64,000 bases of DNA from positions 1-64,000 of the forward strand of contig CANCXM010000007.1 of NCBI GenBank assembly GCA_947381945.1, written 5' to 3'. Under the pieces are notes generated by a model, which saw only the letters and a list, made by a program, of their open reading frames with translations, searched no databases and had not been told where the DNA came from. Below, in pieces: positions 1 to 8,265 of this stretch (position 1 is its first letter; each line of letters begins with the position of its first letter). The stretch comes from an uncultured Muribaculaceae bacterium (GTDB lineage: Bacteria > Bacteroidota > Bacteroidia > Bacteroidales > Muribaculaceae). Both the position numbers and the translations under genes were made by a program.

Positions 1-45
1 AGAAGGACATAAGGTCAGAAGTGACATAATTGACTGACCTCCGTA
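1..45. repeat. Partial copy of the GGTACA/CAGAAGG intergenic repeat (family A)
   Basis: The window opens inside a purine-rich phrase (AGAAGGACATAAGGTCAGAAG) very like the arm of the palindrome after the MscS gene. Only one arm is visible; a partner arm, if any, lies outside the window. Confidence 0.55.
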
Positions 46-85
46 TTCCCGTTTATCTGATAGTTCCCCGGCACATAAGCAATTA

Positions 86-246
86 AGGGGTACAAAAATT
101 CAGAAATTACAAAAATTACAGATTTTATAGTTTTTGACTGTCGGATTTTTTTCAACCGGCAATCAACCGCCTATAAAGTCTGTAATTTTTGTAATTTCTG
201 AATTTTTGTACCCTCTTTTTGTAATTTCTGAATTTTTGTAACCCTT
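86..246. repeat. Family A intergenic palindrome
   Basis: The left arm (about 88-130) starts GGGTACAAAAATTCAG and reads on through AAATTACAAAAATTACAGA. The right arm (about 171-214) is its near-exact reverse complement and ends in TTTTTGTACCC. A second partial right arm follows directly at 215-244. The loop holds AACCGGCAATC, which appears in opposite orientation in the copy at 5.6-5.8 kb. It lies downstream of the minus-strand lipoprotein gene and holds no gene. Confidence 0.85.
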
Positions 247-256
247 ATTTAAAAGG

Positions 257-583
257 CTATTCCTTTAATTTCAGACCAAGCTCATTCATTTTGCCGACAA
301 CAACGACGGCATCGTCATACGTTTCCTTGGATATACCCAAGGAAATGGCATCCGGCTCCGAGAGGTCGAGGATATATTTGCCGGTATTGTCATCAAATAC
401 GATGTGCGATGTCAGGATAGAGCCTTTATCGGATTGCTGTTGGTAGATGTGTTCATTATCGCTGTTGTCAACCTCCTCCGGCGGAGTGGGTGTTGGCTCA
501 TCGGGTCCGGTCGTTCTATCCGAATGATCCTTACATGAAGCAAATGCCAATACACAGAAAATTCCTATAAATATTTTTTTCAT
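257..583 (-). CDS. Small lipoprotein, function unknown
   Basis: A 108-residue protein with a type II signal peptide: a short basic N-terminus, a hydrophobic core and a lipobox ending at Cys17 (FASC). A Thr/Pro/Glu-rich linker follows at about residues 24-40, then a small acidic domain of about 65 residues. I do not recognise the family. The gene is last in a minus-strand run that begins at the TPR regulator near 5.5 kb, 10 bp after the secreted protein upstream, so the two are probably co-transcribed. A surface or periplasmic location is inferred from the lipobox only. Confidence 0.75.
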   Translation of the reverse strand: MKKIFIGIFCVLAFASCKDHSDRTTGPDEPTPTPPEEVDNSDNEHIYQQQSDKGSILTSHIVFDDNTGKYILDLSEPDAISLGISKETYDDAVVVVGKMNELGLKLKE

Positions 584-593
584 AATTCCTTTT

Positions 594-1397
594 TCAAATT
601 GTTTGTTTATAAGTGAACATCAACGGAAGATACTGCAGCAGTTCCTCTTTGAAGTTAGTAAACATAAGCATGTAGAAACGGGCTTCCCCATCGCGCAAAT
701 TCCCTTTCAGATAGCTGTATTGATCAGATGGTAAAATCTTAGAAACCGGAAATCCGTTACTGCTTCTAATCGGAATCAATTCAGTCTTGACAGATTGAAA
801 CGGACTTATAACGTATGCCGCCCAAGGAACCCATAGCCTAACATAATACTCCTCTTCCATCCCGACAAAATAGCCATAACGTACCATACCATTTTTGTAA
901 TACATATAAGCGCCATTCGACAGGTAAATTTTTTCAGAATCGGAAAGAGTCAGCAGATTTCCCTCGTATGGATAAAATATTATCCTTTCATCCGTTACGA
1001 GTGACTGCACGTGGCTTTCCGTGCCCTCATCGTCGACAGTCTTGAAATAGACCCATATCCGCGAAGAGTGGGATTCGTCAGCGACAAACAGACCGGGAGA
1101 CTCAGACTTCCGCCACTCGATATTTCCACCCGGACGCTTCACGCCCCAGAGATAGTCCAACGAACGGCCTGAACCCATAAAATCCTCCAGCGCTTCCGCA
1201 TCAATGCACTCCGCCGTGAACCGATAGCCACCATCGACCGGCGCATACTTCAGGATAAAACGAGGCAGAACCATTTCATCAGCTGTTCCTCGAACAGCCC
1301 TCCCACCATCCGCACTATCACCGGACAAAGCATAAATGTGGCAAGGTAATAAGATAGCCACACAAAGCAAAAGGAGTTTTAAGCAATGTGATTTCAT
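594..1397 (-). CDS. Secreted protein, function unknown
   Basis: A 267-residue protein with a Sec signal peptide (residues 1 to about 24, ending near IYALS). The mature part is rich in Tyr, Trp and charged residues with alternating beta-strand patterning and no catalytic motif I can name. No family is recognised. It is followed 10 bp later by a small lipoprotein gene on the same strand. A hairpin at 1483-1530 separates it from the propeller gene upstream, so it may be a separate or attenuated unit of the same cassette. Start chosen at the ATG that begins the signal peptide. Confidence 0.7.
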   Translation of the reverse strand: MKSHCLKLLLLCVAILLPCHIYALSGDSADGGRAVRGTADEMVLPRFILKYAPVDGGYRFTAECIDAEALEDFMGSGRSLDYLWGVKRPGGNIEWRKSESPGLFVADESHSSRIWVYFKTVDDEGTESHVQSLVTDERIIFYPYEGNLLTLSDSEKIYLSNGAYMYYKNGMVRYGYFVGMEEEYYVRLWVPWAAYVISPFQSVKTELIPIRSSNGFPVSKILPSDQYSYLKGNLRDGEARFYMLMFTNFKEELLQYLPLMFTYKQTI

Positions 1398-1482
1398 TTG
1401 TATTTCGATTATCTGAGATTATTTACTTGATGCAATTTTGAGCAATCCACGACTAACAAACAGGAGGCTATTATTTTGAGAA

Positions 1483-1530
1483 GATGTCAGTGCCCGCGTC
1501 CGGCTTTTCCGTCCCTCGGGCGCTGACATC
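1483..1530 (-). terminator. Stem-loop after the propeller gene
   Basis: GATGTCAGTGCCCG at 1483 pairs with CGGGCGCTGACATC ending at 1530: 14 bp with one wobble. It lies just past the stop of the minus-strand propeller gene. The following T-rich stretch is weak, so it may terminate, attenuate or only protect the 3' end. Confidence 0.5.
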
Positions 1531-1544
1531 GTTCAGACAAACAT

Positions 1545-2624
1545 TTACTGCTTACCGACTTTATAAAGCACTAACGAAGGATTTCCATCATTTTCCGATG
1601 GCTTGAATGTGACCAATCTATCATTCCATACACCTATAGCGCCTTTTACGGCTCCATTGAAATCAGCATTGCCATCGGTTCTGATTGTATAGGTCTTGCC
1701 ATCCTCAAAGCTTTTATATACATGGGTCTGCGGGACGGTCGAAAGCCCGAGAGCTATCCCGTCGGCAGTCTTATAGGCATACAATAAGTCCTTTACCATC
1801 TTCGATTCCTCCATGAAAGGAGCATAGTCATGATTCTTGGACGCATCTATGAGTGCCTGTACATCCTCTGCGGATGGAAACTCTCCGCCATTGATTGTCG
1901 CATAGGGAATTATCGAATCCTGCGTCAGCTCATAGATGTCGGGGGTAAATCTGTCATAGTAAAGCAGGTCATTTCCTGAGCGCCATATATGAGTGGAATT
2001 GGCACCGAATGCCCTATATTCATCCTTTATAGCTGATTCCACCAACGGATTTATATCTTTCTCTCCGGACTTAAAAATACCAAGTTTAGCTGTAATGCCC
2101 TTCTTTCCTCCGGGATTGTTAAGATAAAATGTTGTAGAGTCAGCTCCGCAAAATGCCACTGCATTTCCGGGAAGCTTCGTTTCGGTAATAAACGCCATTG
2201 AATCAGAATTATAGCGTAGTATCTTCTTTTTCTGCATATCAAGCAAATATAAATTTCCATCGCTATCCAAATCCATGTCGTAGAGCCGTCCATACTCACC
2301 CGGCCCGCTTCCGATGCGCGACAACTTACCGATAAGCTGTCCGTTATTGTCAAATTTCCATACCGTTTGAGTTGGAATATCCATTATGAAACAGTCATTG
2401 CCATGACCCAGAAACTTTGAGATCATCCCTATAGGGCTGACAGAATCAGTGACGAGTGCTATCTCGGAGACAGAATCAACCGTCACAACCGGATTGTCGG
2501 CTTTCAAATCAATGTTAAATGTTTCTCCGGAAACAGACTCATGAGACCGACTACAGCTCTCAGTAAGCAGGAAAAACATACACACGAGCGTCAGAAATTT
2601 CGATACACGCATATTGTTTATCAT
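1545..2624 (-). CDS. 6-bladed beta-propeller lipoprotein
   Basis: About 359 residues from the ATG at 2624. A second in-frame ATG lies at 2612. GGAAGGA immediately precedes the first, so the start is uncertain by four codons. The N-terminus is a lipoprotein signal ending in TESC. The body has the hallmark of the Bacteroidota 6-bladed propeller family (SGPGEY followed by D-x-D-x-D-G-N-L-Y-L-L-D), a blade repeat also seen in NHL/TolB propellers. Members are thought to bind ligands or partners at the surface; the ligand is unknown. It directly follows the NVEALA peptide gene, a pairing known from Bacteroides. Confidence 0.85.
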   Translation of the reverse strand: MINNMRVSKFLTLVCMFFLLTESCSRSHESVSGETFNIDLKADNPVVTVDSVSEIALVTDSVSPIGMISKFLGHGNDCFIMDIPTQTVWKFDNNGQLIGKLSRIGSGPGEYGRLYDMDLDSDGNLYLLDMQKKKILRYNSDSMAFITETKLPGNAVAFCGADSTTFYLNNPGGKKGITAKLGIFKSGEKDINPLVESAIKDEYRAFGANSTHIWRSGNDLLYYDRFTPDIYELTQDSIIPYATINGGEFPSAEDVQALIDASKNHDYAPFMEESKMVKDLLYAYKTADGIALGLSTVPQTHVYKSFEDGKTYTIRTDGNADFNGAVKGAIGVWNDRLVTFKPSENDGNPSLVLYKVGKQ

Positions 2625-2672
2625 TCCTTCCAATTGTTCTCTTTTTGTAATTCAGTGAATAAATAAAAAATA

Positions 2673-2978
2673 TCAATATTTGGTTTTATCATAATAGTGC
2701 GTCCACATACCCGGCTCACAGCTTTCTTCAGATCCTCCTTCAAGACAGTCCCTTGATACGCAAGTATATATTCTGATAAATTGAGTATGATCAACTTCCC
2801 ATGTAGATGTATGTTCAATTGACGTGTAACCCTCTCCATTTTCTACCAGAGCTAAAGCCTCTATATTTGCAAGTGTGAGAGAACTCAGTTCTTTTTCTTT
2901 AAAACTGTTAGAATAAGCCCATACGAGTCCCATTGTCGATAGTAATAATGCAGCAGAAATAAATAATTTAGTCTTCAT
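2673..2978 (-). CDS. NVEALA-family small secreted protein
   Basis: 101 residues. An N-terminal hydrophobic signal (residues 5-22) is followed by NIEALA at 38-43, the defining NVEALA motif, then LVENGEG. The C-terminal part is polar with three cysteines (73, 78, 87), giving a small Cys-containing tail. NVEALA proteins are a Bacteroidota family of unknown role that resemble leader-plus-core peptide precursors. Here it lies between a DUF3244 gene and a 6-bladed propeller gene. Local DNA is AT-rich compared with most of the window. Family call is firm; any peptide-maturation role is inference. Confidence 0.85.
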   Translation of the reverse strand: MKTKLFISAALLLSTMGLVWAYSNSFKEKELSSLTLANIEALALVENGEGYTSIEHTSTWEVDHTQFIRIYTCVSRDCLEGGSEESCEPGMWTHYYDKTKY

Positions 2979-3118
2979 ATTTTTTATAATTTATTGTGAT
3001 TTAATTGGTTATTGCAAATATATATGATTATTTCATGATAGTTGTAAATTACAGCATAATTTATACTATTTTAATAATGAAATACATTATTTATAATGAT
3101 TCGTATTAAGTAGTATGC

Positions 3119-3508
3119 CTAATCGGCCATTTTTGGTTCTATTACACCGATATACTCATGGGTATCAGTCATAATCCTAATCTCAACCGGGCAAGAGCAT
3201 TCGCCTATATAATATGAAAATGGAATGGAAGTATCGAATTCCAATATTACGGGTACAATAAAATTTTCCTCATTCGAAATAATCAATTGTGCCGAACCAT
3301 TAGATTCATTAAACGCAATGCATACTATACCATTCTCATAGCAACAATACACATTCTCCCTTTTTACTGGTTTATGAGGACGAGTCTGCGTAGAAGGAGT
3401 GGTTGATATAACTATATACTCAACCTCCTTTTTTTTATCTTCCGCATGAACAAGTGAAACTTGTAAAGAAAAAAGAATCAATGATAGGACAATCAATAAT
3501 GCTTTCAT
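3119..3508 (-). CDS. DUF3244 domain secreted protein
   Basis: 129 residues with a Sec signal peptide (cleavage near VHAE, residue 23). The rest fits the DUF3244 pattern: a short beta-sandwich-like domain with a Y-x-x-G-I-V stretch and a C-terminal GVIEP-like strand. Two cysteine pairs are present (Cys54/55 and Cys99/101). DUF3244 proteins are small Bacteroidota secreted proteins without a known role, often found beside TPR/HTH regulators, as here. It lies between the regulator (3.7-5.5 kb) and the NVEALA gene, probably in one cassette. Confidence 0.8.
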   Translation of the reverse strand: MKALLIVLSLILFSLQVSLVHAEDKKKEVEYIVISTTPSTQTRPHKPVKRENVYCCYENGIVCIAFNESNGSAQLIISNEENFIVPVILEFDTSIPFSYYIGECSCPVEIRIMTDTHEYIGVIEPKMAD

Positions 3509-3714
3509 AAAATGTGAGTTAATTGGTAAATTTTATGAATGCAAAATTATATTACCAATATTAAAAGGTGAAATTTTCGGGCCTTTTAATATCACACGCG
3601 CCATCAAATAACAAGCTAATAATCAACCCATTACAATCTCATAAAAACGTTAAAAATCACACTATATTTAAATTACTGGCAATCAACACATTACAATAAC
3701 ATGTTTATTTTCAG

Positions 3715-5529
3715 TTATTTAGCTAATTCTTCCAAGAACCAATCCTTGTCATCAGCATCAGATTCTTTAATTAATTTAACAAGGTTGCGTTTTTTGTTGT
3801 AGGTCGAGTTTGGTTTCATTCCTGCGACAAGGCCGATGGCTTTCGCGCCAAATCCTGCTAATGTCAAGGCAAGGAATATGATGTCGGATTCACTAAGCGA
3901 CGGTATCTGCTCCTTCATCCTGTCCAGAATATTATTCTTACACCTGTTGACGATAGTGACAATCTCCGAGAGATTCTTTGGAGTGTTGAACCGGTCAATC
4001 TCCTTCTTAAGATTTTTATAAAGGGCCCTAAGGGCTTGGGGAGAATCATTGTTCTCTTTTTCGGTATACTCACTTACAAGCATATCAAGATAAGCGAACC
4101 GTCCGTTGAGAAGTTTGCCTATCGATGCCTGCAATTCCCGGTTTTCTGACTGTGTCGCAGTGACACTTTGGGAAAGTTCGATAATATCGGAGCGCTGCTT
4201 TTCAAGAGTTGTCTCCAACAAAGCGACATCAGACTTTTGCTTTGACAACTGATTGGATAATGCCTGATTTTCCGAAATAAAATGCTTCAATTCTGACGAA
4301 ACCATCAGAAGTTCCGCAATCTTTCTATTTATTTCCGAGTTTTTGGAGTAGATGCGATTCCGGTAGATAAGTATCATGATGAGAGCGAACATTCCTGCTA
4401 TAATGAGTGCGCAAATGAGCAACAATCGCTGTCGCTCCGCCCTCTCTCCATTGATTTCAGATTCGTAGGCATAATGATCCCTCTGTGCCTTTACGACCGA
4501 CTGCTCTATCTTATCATACAAAATTTCATTCTGAATACCCAATATATCCTCAACAGCAGACAATGCGTCGGCTACCGCACCTGTCCTCTTATACAGCTTC
4601 AGTTGCGATAACTTAAAAAAGATGGTATCCTTAAGCGTATGCGACAAAGCCTTTGCAGAATCTATCAACTGTTTTCCGGTCTCGATGTTCCCGACAGAAA
4701 TCTTAACCCCGGCAATACCTGCAAAAGTTTCGGATGGATACTCCCAGACTTCGCGATAGTTCATCAAGCTGTCTGCCCACATTTCGGCCAGCTCCTTATC
4801 TCCGCGTTTCGAATAGATTGCCATGGCAATATTTCCCAAATAAGATTTGAAAAATGCATCTCCGGGGCGCTCATCCTTTATTTTTTCTATAATTTCATGG
4901 CCGTCGGAATACCTCATCAACGCATTCAATATGTTAATCTTGTCCAAGATGGAAAACATATAAAAATCCTCACGTCCGCTCAGCCGGTATAGCTCAGCCG
5001 CTTTTTCATAGCATGACAGGGCTTCCTCCCTCGAATAAGATTCCTCCAATATATGGCCCGTCAATTCAAGCACACGCGCCTGCCAATAGTTATCCCCGAG
5101 TTCCTCTGCCAAGTCCTTAGCCTGTATCAAGGCAAGAATAGCCCTATCACCGTCACCGGATTCATTTTGCAGGACAGCCTGATAAAAGAGTGATTTCATC
5201 AGATGCCCGGCATCACCTTTGCTTTCAAAATACTTTACGGCAGTAGAGACCAACGAATCATCACGTTGCTGTATTCTGCATTTGTCGTTCGCCTGGGTTA
5301 TGAGCAGGGCGTAAAGGGCCTGCTGGCGTCGGGTGGCTGACCGGAGGGCGATGGAGTCAATGCTGTCGGTGAGGATTGAATAGGCGGAATCGGGACGTGC
5401 TTCCATTATTTCCTCCGCATCGGCAAGGTGTCGGTCGAGCGTGGCGTTCGGCCCTCCACACGAAGCGAGGAGGATGGAGAGAATGGCGACAATGGCTGCA
5501 ATGAATGTGAGAATCGGGAGGCGGTTCAT
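3715..5529 (-). CDS. TPR membrane regulator with C-terminal HTH-like domain
   Basis: About 604 residues from the ATG at 5529, chosen because it begins a lipoprotein-like signal ending in LLASC. An upstream in-frame ATG at 5589 would put 20 polar residues before it. Order: signal, TPR-like helices (to about residue 360), one transmembrane helix (LLLICALIIAGMFALIMIL region), a coiled coil rich in Ser/Gln/Glu, then a C-terminal segment (SESDIIFLAL...) resembling a LuxR-type HTH. The layout suggests an outside sensor and an inside DNA-binding part. It heads the NVEALA/propeller cassette and is the likely regulator; the target is inferred. Confidence 0.8.
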   Translation of the reverse strand: MNRLPILTFIAAIVAILSILLASCGGPNATLDRHLADAEEIMEARPDSAYSILTDSIDSIALRSATRRQQALYALLITQANDKCRIQQRDDSLVSTAVKYFESKGDAGHLMKSLFYQAVLQNESGDGDRAILALIQAKDLAEELGDNYWQARVLELTGHILEESYSREEALSCYEKAAELYRLSGREDFYMFSILDKINILNALMRYSDGHEIIEKIKDERPGDAFFKSYLGNIAMAIYSKRGDKELAEMWADSLMNYREVWEYPSETFAGIAGVKISVGNIETGKQLIDSAKALSHTLKDTIFFKLSQLKLYKRTGAVADALSAVEDILGIQNEILYDKIEQSVVKAQRDHYAYESEINGERAERQRLLLICALIIAGMFALIMILIYRNRIYSKNSEINRKIAELLMVSSELKHFISENQALSNQLSKQKSDVALLETTLEKQRSDIIELSQSVTATQSENRELQASIGKLLNGRFAYLDMLVSEYTEKENNDSPQALRALYKNLKKEIDRFNTPKNLSEIVTIVNRCKNNILDRMKEQIPSLSESDIIFLALTLAGFGAKAIGLVAGMKPNSTYNKKRNLVKLIKESDADDKDWFLEELAK

Positions 5530-5611
5530 AGAGAGATTACGACGGGGCGTGCTGATAGAATGATTAAGTACCTCCGCAAATTTAAGCATTTTGCGCCAAT
5601 ATGATGAAATA

Positions 5612-5808
5612 AGTGGGTACAGAAATTCAGAAATAACATAAGTGACAGAATTTATTTTATACCGATTTTATATTTATAAGGATGGGATAAGAGGGGATTG
5701 CCGGTTTCAATTTCCTCAGACAATCAAAATATATATAATCTGTAATTTTTGTTATTTATGAATTTATGTACCCTCCTATTTGCAATTTCTGAATTTTTGT
5801 ACCTGTCA
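5612..5808. repeat. Family A intergenic palindrome
   Basis: The left arm begins GGGTACAGAAATTCAG at about 5614. Two right-arm copies end in ATGTACCC (about 5773) and TTTTTGTACC (about 5802). The arms match less well than in other copies. The loop contains ATTGCCGGTTT, the reverse complement of the loop phrase in the 0.1-0.2 kb copy. It separates the TPR regulator start from the 155-residue gene. Confidence 0.8.
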
Positions 5809-5812
5809 TTTT

Positions 5813-6280
5813 TCATTGCATGGCCTTGGAGGCGCGGATGCCGGGGCGGTTGTGGAGGGTGAGGGCGGCGAAGAGGCCGGTGTCCTCGGAAGTGTAGCTG
5901 ATGAAGTAGCGTTCGGCCCCCATGAATTCAAGGATGAAGCTTGCGGTGTCGATGATGTCGGTATCACCGGGCTGTCCGGCCACAATGCGTTCCTTGATTT
6001 CGACATCGAAGCCCTTGACATTGATGGCGAGGCTGACGGCTCCGGAGAGGGCCATGTCGGGGAGTCCGTGGCGGCGGAGCACCACGGCGCCGTCGTCGCA
6101 ACATATCAGTTCGATGGCCGGAGTTTGTGGAATGTCGGAACGGGTTAACACACCGGGGAGAAGGAATTGTCTGACGGGGCCACGGTCGCTACCCTTGGCG
6201 GTGAAGGCGACGATGGCCGCGGCGATAACGGCGGCAATGACGTAGAATTCGACAGTGTTGAATATGGCGAGAAGAATCAT
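5813..6280 (-). CDS. Small membrane-anchored protein, function unknown
   Basis: 155 residues. One N-terminal transmembrane helix (about 10-28, YVIAAVIAAAIVAF) is followed by a soluble domain with many beta-strand-like segments and a Cys pair at about 60-61. The last 40 residues include FISYTSEDTGLFAALTLHNRPG. I do not recognise a family. It appears monocistronic: a family A palindrome lies directly past its stop and the MscS gene diverges from it upstream. Its codon use and GC match neighbours, which supports a real gene. Confidence 0.7.
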   Translation of the reverse strand: MILLAIFNTVEFYVIAAVIAAAIVAFTAKGSDRGPVRQFLLPGVLTRSDIPQTPAIELICCDDGAVVLRRHGLPDMALSGAVSLAINVKGFDVEIKERIVAGQPGDTDIIDTASFILEFMGAERYFISYTSEDTGLFAALTLHNRPGIRASKAMQ

Positions 6281-6605
6281 ATTTTATCGGTAAGTTTGAG
6301 ATTATGACAATCGGGGATGAGAGAGCCGGGATAGCGGACATCCTCGATGCCCATTATGAAAGATTTCTCATCTCCCCCCATGCTTCGCGGTTGGGCGGAT
6401 GCGCAGGTGTATGTCATGACAAATTTAGCAAGCTTTCGGCAAACGGACAAACAAGAGGTGAGAATTAAGCGTTAGACAAATACAAGCGAATGTGTGGAGC
6501 AATCTACCAATTCCGGCCATTCCGATACAGAAAGATGCCTTCGGGAAAAAACACATCATTCGCCCCCTCACGTCAACGTTCAACTATCAAAATATTATAT
6601 TCATC
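6281..6605. other. Intergenic region between divergent genes, with a fragment of the 37.5 kb palindrome
   Basis: No gene seen. At 6340-6357 the phrase CGGACATCCTCGATGCCC is the exact reverse complement of 18 bp in the large palindrome at 37.5-38.0 kb. A CCCC-AT-GCTTCGCGG phrase follows and is also similar, suggesting a decayed relative. The rest is upstream sequence of the MscS gene. Confidence 0.6.
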
Positions 6606-8048
6606 ATGCTGATAAACGCCTTAATTCCGTCAAACAAGGTGGCTCAATGGCTATTGGTCCATATCCACCGGCTGCTCGACCTCATAGGTCTTGAAAAGGA
6701 CCAGACGATTGAGGAAATCATTTATGTGGCAATTATCGTGGGGCTCGCCCTCTTCCTTGGCTGGGGAATAAAGATTGCCGTGCTCTATGCAATGCGTAAG
6801 TTCATGCTGCTCCGCCACAGTGAGGTAGGCAAGGAACTGATAAGCCACAATGTCCTCGTGCATTGCAGCCATATCATCCCACCGCTGGTGCTGCTCGCAC
6901 TGTTGCCGTTTGCCTTCACTGAGGACAACATGTTGCGCACTGTGGTGTTCCGCGCACTGCTCATCTATACTGTCATTGTCATCTGCCGCGCCATCTGCAC
7001 GGTGACGAGTTTCATCTGGCTACGCTTCGACGAGACCCGCAACAGCAAGAACCTCCCGCTGCGCGGCATCCTCGACACAACGCTCGGCATAATCTGGTTC
7101 ATAGCCATAATCATCTGCGTGTCAGTGCTCGTCAACAAATCGCCCGTCAACCTCCTCACCGGTCTCGGCGCATTCGCGGCAGTATTGATGTTGGTATTCA
7201 AGGACAGTATACTCGGACTCGTGGCAGGACTGCAGCTCTCGCAGAACGACATGCTGCGCGTGGGTGACTGGATCGTTGTCCCTTCGACAATCGCCAACGG
7301 TATCGTGACCGATGTGACACTGACAGCCGTCAAGGTACAGAATTGGGACAACACCATAGTCACACTCCCGCCCTACACTCTAATCTCAACTTCATTCCAG
7401 AACTGGCGAGGAATGCAGGCGAGCGGCTGCCGTCAGATAGCCCGCGCGGTCATCATCGACTCCGACACCATCGTGCCCACTAACCCGGAAATGATCAAGA
7501 CCATCTCAGATAAATATCCCATCATCAAGGGTTATCTGCAAAAAATCGAATCGCTCGGTCATCTTGAATATGATCCGGGTATGGCAACCGTCAACGGTAC
7601 AAATCAGACCAATCTCGGACTTTTCAGAGCCTATATGTGTCAGTGGCTGCTCGACAATCCCGCAATCCGTCACGACCAGCAGATACTCGTGCGCGTAATG
7701 GCCCCGACGGGCGAAGGTATACCGCTGCAGATATGGTGTTTTACCGCTACTACGGCATGGACGGCCTACGAGGCAATACAGAGCGCAATGTTCGAACACA
7801 TCGCAGTCACGGCAATCGACTTTGGTCTGAGATTGTTCAACGATCCTTCAGGCACTGATGTCACCACGGTGAAATTCACTCAGGCTGTCCCTATGCAACC
7901 GGCCGAACCTCCCGTCTATGTTACACGTCCCGAACCCGCCGACATGACCACCTCCAATCCTCCTGAGAAAAAGGCTGATGGAAAGGTTGATGGAAGCGCA
8001 AATGGAAAGGCACAGAAGGACATAGGGTCAGAAGAGACAAAAGATTAA
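6606..8048 (+). CDS. MscS-family mechanosensitive channel
   Basis: 480 residues from the ATG at 6606; codons before it lack a plausible membrane-protein N-terminus. An inner-membrane channel that opens under membrane tension to release solutes on hypo-osmotic shock. Transmembrane helices lie in the first ~190 residues, and the MscS pore-plus-beta domain follows (LTGLGAFAAVLMLVFKDSILGLVAG, then GDWI). The long cytoplasmic C-terminus places it nearer the YbdG/YnaI-like larger MscS proteins than minimal MscS. The last ~25 residues, a Gly/Lys/Asp-rich tail, are encoded inside a family A palindrome, so the tail was probably gained from the repeat. Confidence 0.92.
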   Translation: MLINALIPSNKVAQWLLVHIHRLLDLIGLEKDQTIEEIIYVAIIVGLALFLGWGIKIAVLYAMRKFMLLRHSEVGKELISHNVLVHCSHIIPPLVLLALLPFAFTEDNMLRTVVFRALLIYTVIVICRAICTVTSFIWLRFDETRNSKNLPLRGILDTTLGIIWFIAIIICVSVLVNKSPVNLLTGLGAFAAVLMLVFKDSILGLVAGLQLSQNDMLRVGDWIVVPSTIANGIVTDVTLTAVKVQNWDNTIVTLPPYTLISTSFQNWRGMQASGCRQIARAVIIDSDTIVPTNPEMIKTISDKYPIIKGYLQKIESLGHLEYDPGMATVNGTNQTNLGLFRAYMCQWLLDNPAIRHDQQILVRVMAPTGEGIPLQIWCFTATTAWTAYEAIQSAMFEHIAVTAIDFGLRLFNDPSGTDVTTVKFTQAVPMQPAEPPVYVTRPEPADMTTSNPPEKKADGKVDGSANGKAQKDIGSEETKD

Positions 8049-8262
8049 TTTTTGTAGGAAATAAAGCATAAAAATAAAAAGACTGGGATTCATAGCCTTT
8101 GATGAATCCCAGTCTTTTTTATTTAGATTAATTTCTTGCTTTCCAGCCAAACAACTCTGTTTCAACCAAATAGCTTTATTTTTCAGTTAAATAACTTTTG
8201 TCTCTTCTGACCCTATGTCCTTCTGTGCCTTTCCATCAGCCATTCCATCTACCTTTCCGGCT
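7969..8262. repeat. Family A palindrome overlapping the MscS gene end
   Basis: Two perfect 42-bp arms at 8002-8043 and 8195-8236 contain CACAGAAGGACATAGGGTC and GAAGAGACAAAAG. Outside them are further GATGGAAAGG-type repeats on both sides. The left arm is in frame with and encodes the channel's C-terminus. The right outer part ends next to the stop of the convergent ATPase gene. A terminator hairpin sits in the loop. Confidence 0.92.
8071..8122. terminator. Bidirectional rho-independent terminator
   Basis: An 18-bp perfect stem (8076-8093 with 8102-8119; core GACTGGGATTCAT) has an 8-base loop. It is flanked by an A-run on the left and a T-run on the right, so it can stop transcription from both the MscS and the convergent ATPase genes. 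Confidence 0.9.
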
Positions 8263-8265
8263 ATT

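Noticed and set aside
2621..2839. A 72-codon minus-strand frame overlapping the NVEALA gene
   Set aside because: It lies in another frame of the NVEALA gene, which has signal peptide and family motif.
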